Shown in pieces: positions 1 through 10,427 of a DNA stretch of 64,000 nt. Both the position numbers and the translations under genes were made by a program. Source of the stretch: Antrihabitans cavernicola (GTDB lineage Bacteria > Actinomycetota > Actinomycetes > Mycobacteriales > Mycobacteriaceae); assembly GCF_008297975.1 (NCBI RefSeq), contig NZ_VLNY01000001.1:248001-312000 (forward strand), written 5' to 3'. Each line of letters begins with the position of its first letter. Position 1 is the stretch's first letter. The notes under the pieces are model-generated. The model was not told the DNA's origin. It was given only the letters and a program-made list of their open reading frames with translations, and made no database searches.

Positions 1-1389
1 ACGTCGGTCACCAGCATCGAATCCTGGTCCGGCGAAACGACCGTCGCCCCGATCACCTACATCGCCTGGTTCGCCGTTCCCGCACTTGCGTTCGTGGCCT
101 GGAAGTCGATCGGGCCTGCGATGCGCGAACTGACGGCTCCACTCGCCGTCCTGGTCTGCGTCTTGCTGTTCACCGCGGGGCCCAGCGACATCGGCCAGAT
201 CCGATGGCCTGCGCGAGTCCTGCCCTTCGTCGCGCTGGCGGCCTTGATCCTGATCGCCGTGGTGGTCAGCCGATTCGGCACGCTGAGACCCCTCAAACCG
301 CGGCTGCTGGCGGCCGGACTGATCATCGTGGTGCTGGTCTTGCGCGCCGGATCGTCCGGTCCACAGTTCATGGGCAGACATCTGGTGGCGGGGCTCGCGA
401 TGGTCGCCGCCGGAGTGGTGGCGTTGTACTTCGCCAAGCGGTTCGGCGCCGCGGGCATCGCCGGGGTGCTGCTGATCTCGATCGTGCCCGTCGCGCTCTA
501 TCAGGTGAGCACCTACACGCCCGTCTTGATCAATTGGCAGCTCCCACAAAGTCAATCGGCAGCCAAGGCCGGTTTCCCCGACTATCAGGGCACCACTCTG
601 CAGCTGGGCGATCGCAGCCTGATCCGGATGGGCCCGCACAGCCGAGAAATCCCTTGGCAATCGCAGGTGTACGGCAACTACGCCAAAGATCTGAACCTCA
701 GTTACGCCAACGCCTACACGCCCGTCGGTCATCAGGCGTTCGGGACGCTGCTGTGTATGGGCTTCGACGGATCCACCTGCAAGGACGCCTACAAACGGGC
801 CTTCACGGTCGACCGCTACACCGGTCGGACATTCGTCGATCTGATGCAGGTCGATCGCGTGGTTCTGCAGAAGAAGCAGTACCCCTTCGCGGATCGCAAG
901 CCTGCGCCGCTGGGCTGGAAGTGGGTGACGCCGCCGCTGGAGGCCGGCAAGTTCACCTATGTTCTCGAGCGGGTCGACGGCCCGGTGTCGGGCAAGGGCA
1001 ATCGCATCGCGACGACGGTCAACGCGCAGGCGACGCCGATCTCCTCCGACGCCAACCACGAGCACGCGACAGTCAGCTCGCCGACCGGTGGCAGCGTAGT
1101 CTTCTCCCGGCTGGCGTGGCCGGGCTACACAGCGACCCTGAATGGCAAACCGCTGACCACGAAGGGCCTCGGCGACACCTTCCTCTACGTCGACCTGCCA
1201 CCCGGAACTCGCGATGCCGACCTGGCGATCACGTTCCGGCCGCCGGGCCAGCGCATCGGCCTGGCCGGGATCGCCGCCGGTCTTGTCGTGGTGGCGGCAC
1301 TGACGGTGATCGACTTCCGGCAGCGTCGACGAACCCGTCGAACACCCGAGTCGGCTCCCGCTCCGGTGCCGACCGAGCCGATAGGCTGA
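1..1389 (+). CDS. YfhO/GT-C-like polytopic membrane protein, 5' truncated by window edge
   Basis: The frame is open from base 1, so the true start lies outside; 462 residues are visible. About six hydrophobic segments occupy the first ~170 residues. They are followed by a large extracytoplasmic region and one last membrane helix near the C-terminus, then an Arg/Pro-rich tail. The segment before the last helix (WPGYTATLNGKPL) resembles the C-terminal beta-domain of YfhO-type membrane proteins, which are linked to sugar decoration of wall polymers. The stop lies 6 bases before a GtrB-like glycosyltransferase, so the two are probably co-transcribed. A role as the extracytoplasmic glycosyltransferase of the cluster is inferred from architecture and neighbours only. 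Confidence 0.7.
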   Translation, partial: TSVTSIESWSGETTVAPITYIAWFAVPALAFVAWKSIGPAMRELTAPLAVLVCVLLFTAGPSDIGQIRWPARVLPFVALAALILIAVVVSRFGTLRPLKPRLLAAGLIIVVLVLRAGSSGPQFMGRHLVAGLAMVAAGVVALYFAKRFGAAGIAGVLLISIVPVALYQVSTYTPVLINWQLPQSQSAAKAGFPDYQGTTLQLGDRSLIRMGPHSREIPWQSQVYGNYAKDLNLSYANAYTPVGHQAFGTLLCMGFDGSTCKDAYKRAFTVDRYTGRTFVDLMQVDRVVLQKKQYPFADRKPAPLGWKWVTPPLEAGKFTYVLERVDGPVSGKGNRIATTVNAQATPISSDANHEHATVSSPTGGSVVFSRLAWPGYTATLNGKPLTTKGLGDTFLYVDLPPGTRDADLAITFRPPGQRIGLAGIAAGLVVVAALTVIDFRQRRRTRRTPESAPAPVPTEPIG

Positions 1390-1395
1390 CCTGTT

Positions 1396-2400
1396 GTGAC
1401 GGCCCCAGCAACGCACGCGCCTGCGCATCGCATCTCCGTGGTGATTCCGGTCTACCAGGGCGAGCGGACGCTGGGCTCTCTCGTCGCCGAACTGGAACCG
1501 CTGACCCAGGCGCGGTCCACGCCGGGTGGCCGTCGCATGGTGGTCGAAGAAGTGCTGTTGGTCTTCGACCACGGTCCGGACGGTTCGGCCGACGTCATCC
1601 GAGCGCTCGCCCGCGAACACACGTTCATTCGGCCGATCTGGCTCAGCCGTAACTTCGGGCAGCATCCCGCGACGCTGGCAGGAATGGCGTCGAGCGGCGG
1701 TGAATGGATCGTGACGATGGACGAGGACGGTCAGCACGATCCGGCCGCGATCGGCGGACTGCTCGACACCGCGTTGGACGAACAAGCCACCGTCGTCTAC
1801 GCCCGTCCGACCAATCCGGCACCGCACGGAGCGCTGCGTAATTCGGCGTCCAAGACATCGAAGTGGTTTCTGGCCAAGGCACTTTCCGGCGGCGAGTCGA
1901 CGAAGTTCCAGAGCTACCGCCTGGTTCTCGGCGAGGTCGGCCGATCCCTTGCCGCGTATGCCGGATCGGAGGCGTACCTCGATGTCGCCCTCGGCTGGAT
2001 CGCGGGCGAGGTGGTGAGCAGTCCGGTGGCGCTGCGGGCCGAAGAGGGACGCCCCTCGGGCTATCGGCTGCGCACACTCCTCTCGCACTTCTGGCGGATG
2101 GTCCTCTCCAGCGGCACCAAGGGCCTGCGGCTGGTCAGCCTGATCGGGGTGTTGTTCTCGTTCTGCGGTCTGGTGATCGTGGTGTACGTGCTGATTTCAT
2201 ACATCTTCTTCGACGTCGGCGACGAGGTTCGCGGTTGGGCCTCGACGATCGTCGTGCTGCTGTTCGGTTTCGGCGCCGTACTGTTTTCGCTCGGCGTGAT
2301 CGCCGAATATGTCGGTGTCGCGGTCAAGACGGCGATGGGCAAACCGCCGTATCTGATCGTCAGCGATCCCGCGCAGGGACCGCTCGGCCGTCGTGAGTAG
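1396..2400 (+). CDS. GT2 polyprenyl-phosphate glycosyltransferase (DPM1/GtrB-like)
   Basis: This is a 334-residue GT-A enzyme. It opens with the nucleotide-sugar motif ISVVIPVYQGE and has an acidic metal/sugar motif TMDEDGQHDP near residue 113. Two C-terminal membrane helices (about 245-270 and 280-310) are typical of GtrB/ArnC-type enzymes, which load a sugar onto undecaprenyl or decaprenyl phosphate on the cytoplasmic face. The start is GTG, 6 bases after the upstream stop. Together with the downstream epimerase and GtrA protein it looks like the loading step of a Gtr-style surface-glycosylation pathway. The donor sugar cannot be read from the sequence. Confidence 0.85.
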   Translation: MTAPATHAPAHRISVVIPVYQGERTLGSLVAELEPLTQARSTPGGRRMVVEEVLLVFDHGPDGSADVIRALAREHTFIRPIWLSRNFGQHPATLAGMASSGGEWIVTMDEDGQHDPAAIGGLLDTALDEQATVVYARPTNPAPHGALRNSASKTSKWFLAKALSGGESTKFQSYRLVLGEVGRSLAAYAGSEAYLDVALGWIAGEVVSSPVALRAEEGRPSGYRLRTLLSHFWRMVLSSGTKGLRLVSLIGVLFSFCGLVIVVYVLISYIFFDVGDEVRGWASTIVVLLFGFGAVLFSLGVIAEYVGVAVKTAMGKPPYLIVSDPAQGPLGRRE

Positions 2401-2403
2401 ACG

Positions 2404-3342
2404 ATGACCGCTCCCACCTGGCTGGTCGGGAGCGGCGGACTGCTCGGCGGCGCGCTCACGAGGGAACTCGGACGACGCGGCAGCCTGCCCACCACCAGCG
2501 CGGTGCCGTGGCACAGCACGGAACAGGCACGCGCGGTGCTGACGGCAGATGCCCGGCGGTTCATCGAGCGAGTCGGCGACGGTCCGTGGCGGTTGGTCTG
2601 GTGTGCGGGCGCAGGTGTCAACGGCACCAGCGTCGAGGCGTTCGCGGCCGAGCACGGCTTGCTCGGCGCGGTGCTCGACGAACTCGCCGACGCAGCAGGC
2701 GGACGCGCCGACCGCGGTGTGGTGTTCCACGCGTCATCGGCAGGCGGCGTATACGCGGGAGCCCTCGGTGCGCCGTTTTCCGAACTGAGTCCCGTTGCAC
2801 CCCTTGGTGATTACGGTCGAGCCAAACTCTCTGCAGAGGAAATCGTCAACGCCTTCGGGCGACGGACAGGTGCGACGACGGTGATCGGCCGTATCGCCAA
2901 CCTGTACGGTCCGGGCCAGAACCTGGAGAAGCCGCAGGGGTTGATCTCGCACCTGTGCCGCGGTTATCTGATGTCGGCGCCGGTAGCGATCTACGTTCCG
3001 ATGGACACGCTTCGCGACTACCTCTACGTCTCCGACGCCGCCGAAATGGTCGCGGACGCACTCGACGTTGCGGGCACGCATCCGGGCGCGACAGCGACCA
3101 AGATCTTCGCGTCCGGGACCACCGTCACCATCGGTGCAATTCTCGGTGCCTGCCGCACGGTGTTTCGACGTAAACCCAACGTCATCCTCGCTGCATCGAA
3201 GTTGGCAGCCGTCCAGTCGCAGGACCTGCGGCTCCGCTCGGTGATCTGGCCGGAGATCGATGCCCGAACGTTTCGCACCTTGCCGTCCGGAATCGCGGCA
3301 ACGCTGGAGGCGACGCGCGACGCGCTCTCGACCGCGCGATGA
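2404..3342 (+). CDS. NAD-dependent epimerase/dehydratase (extended SDR)
   Basis: The protein has 312 residues. The N-terminal Rossmann motif GSGGLLGGAL follows the GxxGxxG pattern and the catalytic YxxxK appears as YGRAKLSAE near residue 138. Extended SDR enzymes of this type modify nucleotide sugars (4-epimerisation, dehydration or reduction). The gene starts with ATG three bases after the upstream GT2 stop and is followed closely by a GtrA gene, so it probably makes or modifies the sugar used by the adjacent glycosyltransferases. The sequence is too divergent from GalE or RmlB to name a substrate. Confidence 0.8.
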   Translation: MTAPTWLVGSGGLLGGALTRELGRRGSLPTTSAVPWHSTEQARAVLTADARRFIERVGDGPWRLVWCAGAGVNGTSVEAFAAEHGLLGAVLDELADAAGGRADRGVVFHASSAGGVYAGALGAPFSELSPVAPLGDYGRAKLSAEEIVNAFGRRTGATTVIGRIANLYGPGQNLEKPQGLISHLCRGYLMSAPVAIYVPMDTLRDYLYVSDAAEMVADALDVAGTHPGATATKIFASGTTVTIGAILGACRTVFRRKPNVILAASKLAAVQSQDLRLRSVIWPEIDARTFRTLPSGIAATLEATRDALSTAR

Positions 3343-3346
3343 CGGG

Positions 3347-3820
3347 ATGCCTTCGATGACGGAAAGCAGCCACACTCCGCCGGCAGGCATGACCGGCGAA
3401 ACCGGGCCGCTGATCCGGCTGTTCAAGAATCAAGCGTTCGCCTTTCTGCTGGTCGGAGCGTTCAATACCGCGCTCGGCACGGTGTGGTTCATCGGCTGGC
3501 AACTAGCGCTGGGTGATCGTTTCGGCTACCACTTCGCGATCGTCGCCGGGTACCTCTGCAACGTAGCGTGCGCGTTCGCCATGTATCGCTACCTGGTATT
3601 TCGGGTCCGCGGGCATTTCTGGCGCGACCTGTGGCGGTTCATCGTGGTGAACTTCGGTGCCTTCGCGATCAATCTGGCGCTGATGACGCTGGCCGTGTCG
3701 GTATTCGGCTTCCCGCCGATTCCGGCGCAGATCGCGATCACGGCCGTCACCGCAACCATCAGCTTCTTCGGCTACCGAGACTTCTCCTTCGACAGGAAGA
3801 AAAGGGCAGACACCAGATGA
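3347..3820 (+). CDS. GtrA family membrane protein (lipid-linked sugar flippase-like)
   Basis: About 157 residues with four predicted membrane helices and the GtrA pattern: FAFLLVGAFNTALGTVWF near the first helix and a terminal FFGYRDFSFDRKK. GtrA proteins are thought to move polyprenyl-phosphate-linked sugars across the membrane. Start choice is uncertain: ATG at 3347 lies just after the upstream stop, and a second in-frame ATG is at 3356. A longer frame reaching back to 3260 would overlap the epimerase and is unlikely. The stop overlaps the next gene in an ATGA arrangement, indicating translational coupling. Confidence 0.82.
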   Translation: MPSMTESSHTPPAGMTGETGPLIRLFKNQAFAFLLVGAFNTALGTVWFIGWQLALGDRFGYHFAIVAGYLCNVACAFAMYRYLVFRVRGHFWRDLWRFIVVNFGAFAINLALMTLAVSVFGFPPIPAQIAITAVTATISFFGYRDFSFDRKKRADTR

Positions 3821-4647
3821 GTCCACGGGTATCCGTCGTCGTTCCCGCGTACAACAACGCGGACTACATCGCCGAGACGATCGAATCGATCCTCGCGCAA
3901 ACCTACGACGACTTCGAGGTGATCATCGGCGATCACACCTCCGACGACGCCACCCTGGACGTGGTGCAGCGCTACGCGGACGATCCCCGCATCACCGTCA
4001 TCACCACCGAAGCCGGTGGCGGCGCGAAGCGGAATTGGGATCGCGTGAGCCGGGCCGCGTCGGGCGAGTTGCTCAAGCTGGTGTGCGGCGACGACATCAT
4101 CTACCCCACCGCACTCGCCGAACAGGTCGCAGCATTCGACGAACACCCATCGGCGGTATTGGTTGCCTCGCAACGCAAGCTGGTCGACGCCAAGGGTGGC
4201 ACGGTGATCAAGGCGCGTGGTCTGGGCGGGCTGTCCGGGCTGGTTTCCGGCAGGGTGGCCGCACGCAGTGCCGTGATCGCGGGCGCCAATATCTTCGGTG
4301 AGCCTGCCTGCGTGATGATGAAGCGCAGTGATCTGGCGGCTGTCGGCTGGTGGGACGACACGCACCCGTACCTGATCGACGAAGCCACCTACGTCGACGT
4401 TGCGCTACGCGGTGATTTCGTTGCAATCCCCAAGGCGCTGGCGGCGTTTCGCATCAACGCGGGCCAATGGAGTGTGCGCCTCGCGACCCAACAAGCCGTG
4501 CAGGCCGCAGCCTTTCACAAGAAGCTGCGCGATGCGGATCCGACGCTGCTCTCGAAGTGGGACGTGCGGTTAGGCGACGCCAAAGCGCTTGCCACGTCGT
4601 TCATGCGGCGGGCGGTGTACATCCTGCTCAGTCACCGGATGAAGTAG
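3817..4647 (+). CDS. Family 2 glycosyltransferase
   Basis: A 276-residue soluble GT-A fold enzyme. It begins RVSVVVPAYNNADYI, the classic GT2 N-terminus, and has an acidic metal-binding motif VCGDDIIY near residue 90. No membrane segment is evident, so it should act on the cytoplasmic face. It overlaps the GtrA gene by four bases (ATGA) and is the last gene of the five-gene cluster; the convergent rmlB gene ends 8 bases downstream. The acceptor and donor are unknown. A role in a lipid-linked or wall polysaccharide is inferred from context. Confidence 0.83.
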   Translation: MSPRVSVVVPAYNNADYIAETIESILAQTYDDFEVIIGDHTSDDATLDVVQRYADDPRITVITTEAGGGAKRNWDRVSRAASGELLKLVCGDDIIYPTALAEQVAAFDEHPSAVLVASQRKLVDAKGGTVIKARGLGGLSGLVSGRVAARSAVIAGANIFGEPACVMMKRSDLAAVGWWDDTHPYLIDEATYVDVALRGDFVAIPKALAAFRINAGQWSVRLATQQAVQAAAFHKKLRDADPTLLSKWDVRLGDAKALATSFMRRAVYILLSHRMK

Positions 4648-4654
4648 GCGGACT

Positions 4655-6096
<1,442 letters not shown>

Positions 6097-6837
6097 ATGA
6101 AGCTCAACAAGCTCGCCGCTACGGCGGCGCTGGTGATCGCCTCGATCGGCATCGCCAGTGGCACCGCAAACGCCGCTCCCGCCCCGGCTCCGGCCGCTCC
6201 CGCGGGCCAGGACCTGGGCGTCGACGTGCTGCCCGGTGTTCACTACTCCGCAACCAACAACGGCAAGTCGGCCGTCATCACGGCCGCCGCAGGCACGCTG
6301 ACTGTCGAGAACGGCAACTTCGAGGTCAAGGACGCAACCGGCAAGGTCATCGCCGGCACTCCGCTGACCGCCCAGATCGGCGACATCTCGGTGCCGATCG
6401 ACGCCAAGGTCTCCGGCAACACCGCGACCATCACCCCGGACGCCAGCCGTGGCGTCTTCCACCCGGTCGATCTGCCTTTCCAGGACACCGCGCCGTGGAA
6501 GACCCCGTACGACCGTGAGCAGGCCGCCTGGAACCGCCTGAAGGACACCATCTCGACCGGTGCCGCAGTCGGCGCCATCGTCGGTGCGATCTTCGCAGGC
6601 GGCGTCGGCTGCCTCATCGGTGGCGTTGTCGCCGGTGGCGGCACCGCAGTCGGTTCGTTCGGCTTCCTTGCCGCACTCGGCATTCCGGCCGCGATCATCG
6701 GGTGCATCGGTGGCGCGGTTGTCTTCGCCCCGCTCGGCGCCCTCGGTGGCTCCATCCTGATCGGTGCACCGGTCGCGATTGCTGCTGCAGTGCAGTACTT
6801 CACGACGATCAACGCGCCTTTCAAGCCCGCGAAGTAA
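6097..6837 (+). CDS. Secreted protein with C-terminal glycine-zipper membrane segments
   Basis: The 246-residue product has a clear signal peptide (lysines, a hydrophobic stretch, cleavage after GTANAAP), then an Ala/Pro-rich spacer and a soluble domain (about 40-140). The C-terminal ~90 residues are rich in Gly/Ala/Ile/Val with GxxxG spacing (GAAVGAIVGAIFAGGVGC; IGAPVAIAAAVQYF) and contain two cysteines. It resembles secreted hypothetical proteins common in Rhodococcus and Nocardia, probably the DUF8020-type group. The start is ATG with GAAGGA 10 bases upstream. It is monocistronic and followed by a strong hairpin. Function is unknown; insertion into a membrane or the mycomembrane is inferred. 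Confidence 0.75.
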   Translation: MKLNKLAATAALVIASIGIASGTANAAPAPAPAAPAGQDLGVDVLPGVHYSATNNGKSAVITAAAGTLTVENGNFEVKDATGKVIAGTPLTAQIGDISVPIDAKVSGNTATITPDASRGVFHPVDLPFQDTAPWKTPYDREQAAWNRLKDTISTGAAVGAIVGAIFAGGVGCLIGGVVAGGGTAVGSFGFLAALGIPAAIIGCIGGAVVFAPLGALGGSILIGAPVAIAAAVQYFTTINAPFKPAK

Positions 6838-6849
6838 CCGCTTCACACT

Positions 6850-6900
6850 GAGCCAGGGGCTCCCTGCCACGTCACGACGTGGTCAGGGGGCCCCTTTCTC
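6850..6900 (+). repeat. 51-bp palindromic element, copy 1 (terminator-like)
   Basis: The left end GAGCCAGGGGCTCCC pairs with the right end GGGGGCCCCTTTCTC. The inner arms CCACGTC and GACGTGG close the stem, giving an almost uninterrupted hairpin. It begins 13 bases after the stop of the secreted-protein gene and lies between two convergent genes, so it probably terminates transcription. It shares length, GAG/CTC ends and part of the core (GACGTGGTC) with five other copies in the window. Confidence 0.8.
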
Positions 6901-6902
6901 GT

Positions 6903-7877
6903 TCATGCAGACTGCGCGACGACAACCTGCTCGATACGAGCACGAATGAATCGCGCGACATCCGCAAGGGCCCTACGGCTTTCCGGCAGCCCGGGCAGCA
7001 CGCTGACGAACGCGTGTACCTGCCCGTCCCAGATCTGAAGTTCACAGGGCACCCCAGCCTCGGTCAGCCGTGCGGCCATCACCTCGGAATCGATGCGAAG
7101 GACCTCCCCTTCCGCGGCGATCAGCAATACGGGCGGCAGTCCCGCAAGCGCACCGTTGATCGGCGACGACGCAGAATCGATGACGCCGTCCACCGCCGCC
7201 CCGTACTTGCCGAGCTCGACGAGGACGGCTGGGGTGACAATGACATCGCGGCGCGCGTTCGAATGCGCGAACTTGGTGGTGCAATCGAGATCGAGCCACG
7301 CCGACAGACCGACTAGGCCTGCAGGCGACGGCAGTCCGGCAGCGATTGCCGCCAAGGCCGTCTGGAACACCAGATAGCCACCCGCGGAATCGCCTGCGAA
7401 CACGATCTTCTCGGGGGCGACGCCCCGCTCGAGCAGCCAGCGATACGCGGTCACGCAGTCCTGCACGGAGCCGGCGAAGTCGGTCCTCGGCAGCTGGCGA
7501 TACGCAACGCTCACCACCGACATCCCGGTGCGCTTGGCGATGCTAGACACGATCGGGCGGTGCGTATTGAGCCCGCAGCACATGAACCCGCCGCCGTGGA
7601 AGTACAGCACCGTCCCATCCGCCAAGGGGCGGGCCCGTCCCAACGCGCGGACAACCTCGGCGCTGAATCCGTTGAGCTGCAATCGCTCACGCGTGATACC
7701 CGTCGGCTGTGGCCGCAGACCCGCGACGGCTTCGATCATCGCCGCGGTGCGAAAGCTCTGACCGTTGATCGGAGCGGCCATGACGACCGGCTTGATGCCC
7801 CAGCGAAATGCCTCATACGCCAGCCGCGACTGGGAGCTGCGACGAACTGTCTGCGCGTGACGCTCGATAACCGACAT
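6903..7877 (-). CDS. Alpha/beta hydrolase of the hormone-sensitive-lipase (LipR/acetyl-esterase) type
   Basis: A 324-residue protein. The oxyanion motif HGGGFMCCG is near residue 92, the nucleophile elbow [10 protein letters not shown] near residue 164, and the likely catalytic His lies in DGQVHAFVS near residue 288. This is the HSL family layout of bacterial carboxylesterases acting on short acyl esters. No signal peptide is visible, so it is probably cytoplasmic. The stop abuts the 51-bp hairpin shared with the convergent upstream gene. The natural substrate cannot be inferred. Confidence 0.88.
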   Translation of the reverse strand: MSVIERHAQTVRRSSQSRLAYEAFRWGIKPVVMAAPINGQSFRTAAMIEAVAGLRPQPTGITRERLQLNGFSAEVVRALGRARPLADGTVLYFHGGGFMCCGLNTHRPIVSSIAKRTGMSVVSVAYRQLPRTDFAGSVQDCVTAYRWLLERGVAPEKIVFAGDSAGGYLVFQTALAAIAAGLPSPAGLVGLSAWLDLDCTTKFAHSNARRDVIVTPAVLVELGKYGAAVDGVIDSASSPINGALAGLPPVLLIAAEGEVLRIDSEVMAARLTEAGVPCELQIWDGQVHAFVSVLPGLPESRRALADVARFIRARIEQVVVAQSA

Positions 7878-8035
7878 CTCAGTCCCATTCGTATCCGGAG
7901 CGCCCAGCTTCCCGTTCCAAATATGGAACAGCGAGAACTGCTCGGGTCGACAATGACATTCTCAGCCAATGTACGACCGAATCTGGGATTGCGCGGCTGT
8001 TTCGCTTTCGGGACTTCGCCTGGGAGACTTCGAGA

Positions 8036-8911
8036 ATGCGCGGAATCATCCTGGCAGGCGGTACCGGCTCTCGGCTGCACCCGATCACGCTCGGCGTGAG
8101 CAAGCAGCTTGTCCCGGTCTACGACAAACCGATGATCTACTACCCGCTCTCCACCCTGATCCTCGCCGGCATTCGCGACATCCTTGTGATCACCACACCC
8201 GGTGATGCCGAATCGTTCGGCCGCTTGCTCGGCGACGGTTCACAATTCGGCGTCAGCATCACCTATCAGGTGCAAGAGGAACCCAACGGCCTCGCGCAGG
8301 CATTCGTGCTCGGCGCCGATCACATCGGTGACGATGGCGCCGCATTGGTGCTCGGCGACAACATCTTCTACGGGCCTGGCCTGGGTACGCGACTGACCCG
8401 TTTCGACGGGCTCACCGGCGGAGCGGTTTTCGCATATTGGGTGTCGGAACCGAGCGCGTACGGCGTGATCGAGTTCGACAAGTCGGGTACCGCCGTCTCC
8501 CTGGAAGAGAAGCCCGCCAAGCCGCGGTCCAATTTCGCCGTTCCCGGCCTGTATTTCTACGACAACGACGTGCTCGCGATCGCGAAGGATCTGAAGCCTT
8601 CTGCGCGAGGCGAATACGAGATCACCGACATCAACCGCGCCTACCTCGACGCAGGCACTCTTCAGGTGGAGGTACTCCCCCGCGGAACCGCCTGGTTGGA
8701 CACCGGAACCTTCGACTCCCTCCTCGACGCCTGCAACTACGTCCGCACCATCGAAGAGCGGCAAGGACTCAAGATCGGTGTCCCCGAGGAAGTCGCATGG
8801 CGTCGAGGATTCATCGACGACGACGGGCTGCGCACGCGCGCCGAGCAATTGGTGAAGTCCGGCTATGGCACATACCTACTGAATCTGCTGGAACGCGGCA
8901 GGGATTGGTGA
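8036..8911 (+). CDS. rmlA: Glucose-1-phosphate thymidylyltransferase
   Basis: A 291-residue enzyme starting [16 protein letters not shown], the nucleotidyltransferase signature that binds dTTP. It continues with ISKQ-like [13 protein letters not shown] and LGDNIFYG, the metal-binding region of RmlA. It makes dTDP-glucose, the first step to dTDP-L-rhamnose. The length matches the family (about 290). It overlaps or abuts rmlC downstream (TGA at 8909-8911), so the two are co-translated. Confidence 0.97.
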   Translation: MRGIILAGGTGSRLHPITLGVSKQLVPVYDKPMIYYPLSTLILAGIRDILVITTPGDAESFGRLLGDGSQFGVSITYQVQEEPNGLAQAFVLGADHIGDDGAALVLGDNIFYGPGLGTRLTRFDGLTGGAVFAYWVSEPSAYGVIEFDKSGTAVSLEEKPAKPRSNFAVPGLYFYDNDVLAIAKDLKPSARGEYEITDINRAYLDAGTLQVEVLPRGTAWLDTGTFDSLLDACNYVRTIEERQGLKIGVPEEVAWRRGFIDDDGLRTRAEQLVKSGYGTYLLNLLERGRDW

Positions 8912-8913
8912 CG

Positions 8914-9501
8914 ATGGAGATTCGCGAACTTTCCATAGCGGGGGCGTACGAGTTCACGCCGAAACAGTTCGGCGACGACCGCGGCGTCTTCCTCGAATGG
9001 TTCAAGAGCAGCGAGTTCACCGAAGCCGTCGGCTCGCCGTTGGAGCTGAAGCAGGCGAACTGCTCCGTCTCTGCCGCCGGTGTTCTCCGCGGCATCCATT
9101 TCACGGATGTGCCTCCGGGCCAAGCAAAGTACGTCACGTGCGTTCGCGGTGCCTTCCTCGACGTCGTCGTCGACCTCCGCGTCGGATCACCGACGTTCGG
9201 CAAGTGGGACTCGGTCCTGATCGACGATGTCGACCGACGCGCGGTGTACCTGTCCGAGGGTCTCGGCCACGCCATCCTCTCGCTCGAAGACGGCTCGACC
9301 GTGATGTACCTGTGCTCGATCGAGTATTCGCCCGGTCTCGACCACGACGTACATCCACTCGATCCAGCACTCGCCATCGACTGGCCGACGGTCGGCCGGA
9401 ACGGCGACAAGCTCGAATACGTGCTGTCCGAGAAGGATTCGGCGGCACCGTCGTTGGCCACGGCCGCAGAGCGTGGCGTGCTGCCGACCTGGACCCGGTA
9501 G
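8914..9501 (+). CDS. rmlC: dTDP-4-dehydrorhamnose 3,5-epimerase
   Basis: A 195-residue cupin enzyme. The catalytic His lies in GVLRGIHFTD near residue 60 and the following KYVTCVRGAFLDVVVDLR is characteristic of RmlC. It epimerises the 4-keto sugar at C3 and C5 in dTDP-L-rhamnose synthesis. ATG at 8914 is used here; an in-frame GTG at 8908 overlapping the rmlA stop (GTGA) is an equally plausible start that adds two residues. An MBL-fold gene follows 11 bases after the stop. Confidence 0.95.
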   Translation: MEIRELSIAGAYEFTPKQFGDDRGVFLEWFKSSEFTEAVGSPLELKQANCSVSAAGVLRGIHFTDVPPGQAKYVTCVRGAFLDVVVDLRVGSPTFGKWDSVLIDDVDRRAVYLSEGLGHAILSLEDGSTVMYLCSIEYSPGLDHDVHPLDPALAIDWPTVGRNGDKLEYVLSEKDSAAPSLATAAERGVLPTWTR

Positions 9502-9512
9502 GGGCGTGCGCC

Positions 9513-10427
9513 ATGTGCTTGACCTGCCTCGGTTCGGCGATGATGGCAACGCCAGGGATCGCTGCGCCGGAGATATTTCCCGATCACGCTCCGGCGCCTC
9601 GGTGGCTGGGCGATAACGCACCGACGGGATCGATCACCTGGACCGGATGCGCGGGACTTGTTTTCGACGTCGATGGCCAGCGCATCTGCTTCGATCCCTT
9701 CGTCAGCAACCCCGGTGTGGTGGATACCTTTGCGCGCCCGGCACGTTCGGACGAACGGCGCGTGCGCGCCGCCTTCGGTGACGTCGCTGCCGCATTCGTG
9801 GGGCATACCCACTGGGATCATGCAATGGACGTGGCCACCGTCGCCGCCGATGGCGCCGACATCTACGGCAGCGCGACAACCGTCGAAGTCTGCAGGCGAC
9901 AAGGCGTGGCCGAGTCGCAGTTGCACACCGTCCGCGACGGCTCCCGGGTGACTGTAGGGCCTTTCACTGTCGATGCGATCGCGTCGCGGCATGGGCTGGT
10001 GCCGATCGCCAACAAGATCGACGTCATCGAACTTCGCGGAAAAGGGCTGCCGCGCAGCCCCTTCCGCTGGCCGCGCGGCGACGTGTTCGCGTATCGACTC
10101 GAAGTCGGCGGGACGAGCGTGCATATCCAGACCAGCGCAGGCATCGAGGACGCCCCACTGCAACGGCAGCAGCCTGTCGACATCCTGTTCGCGTGCCTGG
10201 CCGCACGGCAGGGCACCCCCGACTACTTCGATCGGCTCGCAGCGACGCTGCAGCCCAGGGTGCTCATTCCGTGCCATCACGACAACTTTCTTGTCTCGCA
10301 GGACAAGCCGCCGCGTCCGGTCGCTCGGCTGGATTGGCCTGCGTTTCTCGATGTTGCCGCTCGACTACAGCGCCGCTACGGAACTCGACTGGTCCAGTTG
10401 CCGCGCGGTGTCGCTGTCGCGTTCTGA
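9513..10427 (+). CDS. MBL-fold metallo-hydrolase
   Basis: The product is about 304 residues. The metal motif HTHWDHAMD (HxHxDH) is near residue 95. Further candidate ligands are the His in IPCHHDNF near residue 253 and SRHGL in the middle. It resembles the UlaG/YycJ-like group of metal-dependent hydrolases. Start choice is uncertain: ATG at 9513 gives a short Cys-rich leader, and ATG at 9540 or 9543 is possible. Its 3' end overlaps the convergent DUF4267 gene by 63 bases. The substrate is unknown; there is no specific link to rhamnose synthesis beyond proximity. Confidence 0.8.
   Translation: MCLTCLGSAMMATPGIAAPEIFPDHAPAPRWLGDNAPTGSITWTGCAGLVFDVDGQRICFDPFVSNPGVVDTFARPARSDERRVRAAFGDVAAAFVGHTHWDHAMDVATVAADGADIYGSATTVEVCRRQGVAESQLHTVRDGSRVTVGPFTVDAIASRHGLVPIANKIDVIELRGKGLPRSPFRWPRGDVFAYRLEVGGTSVHIQTSAGIEDAPLQRQQPVDILFACLAARQGTPDYFDRLAATLQPRVLIPCHHDNFLVSQDKPPRPVARLDWPAFLDVAARLQRRYGTRLVQLPRGVAVAF

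Noticed and set aside
3260-3820. Longer 186-residue version of the GtrA protein
   Set aside because: The extra N-terminus is Arg-rich, lies within the epimerase coding sequence, and does not resemble the family; ATG 3347/3356 fits better.
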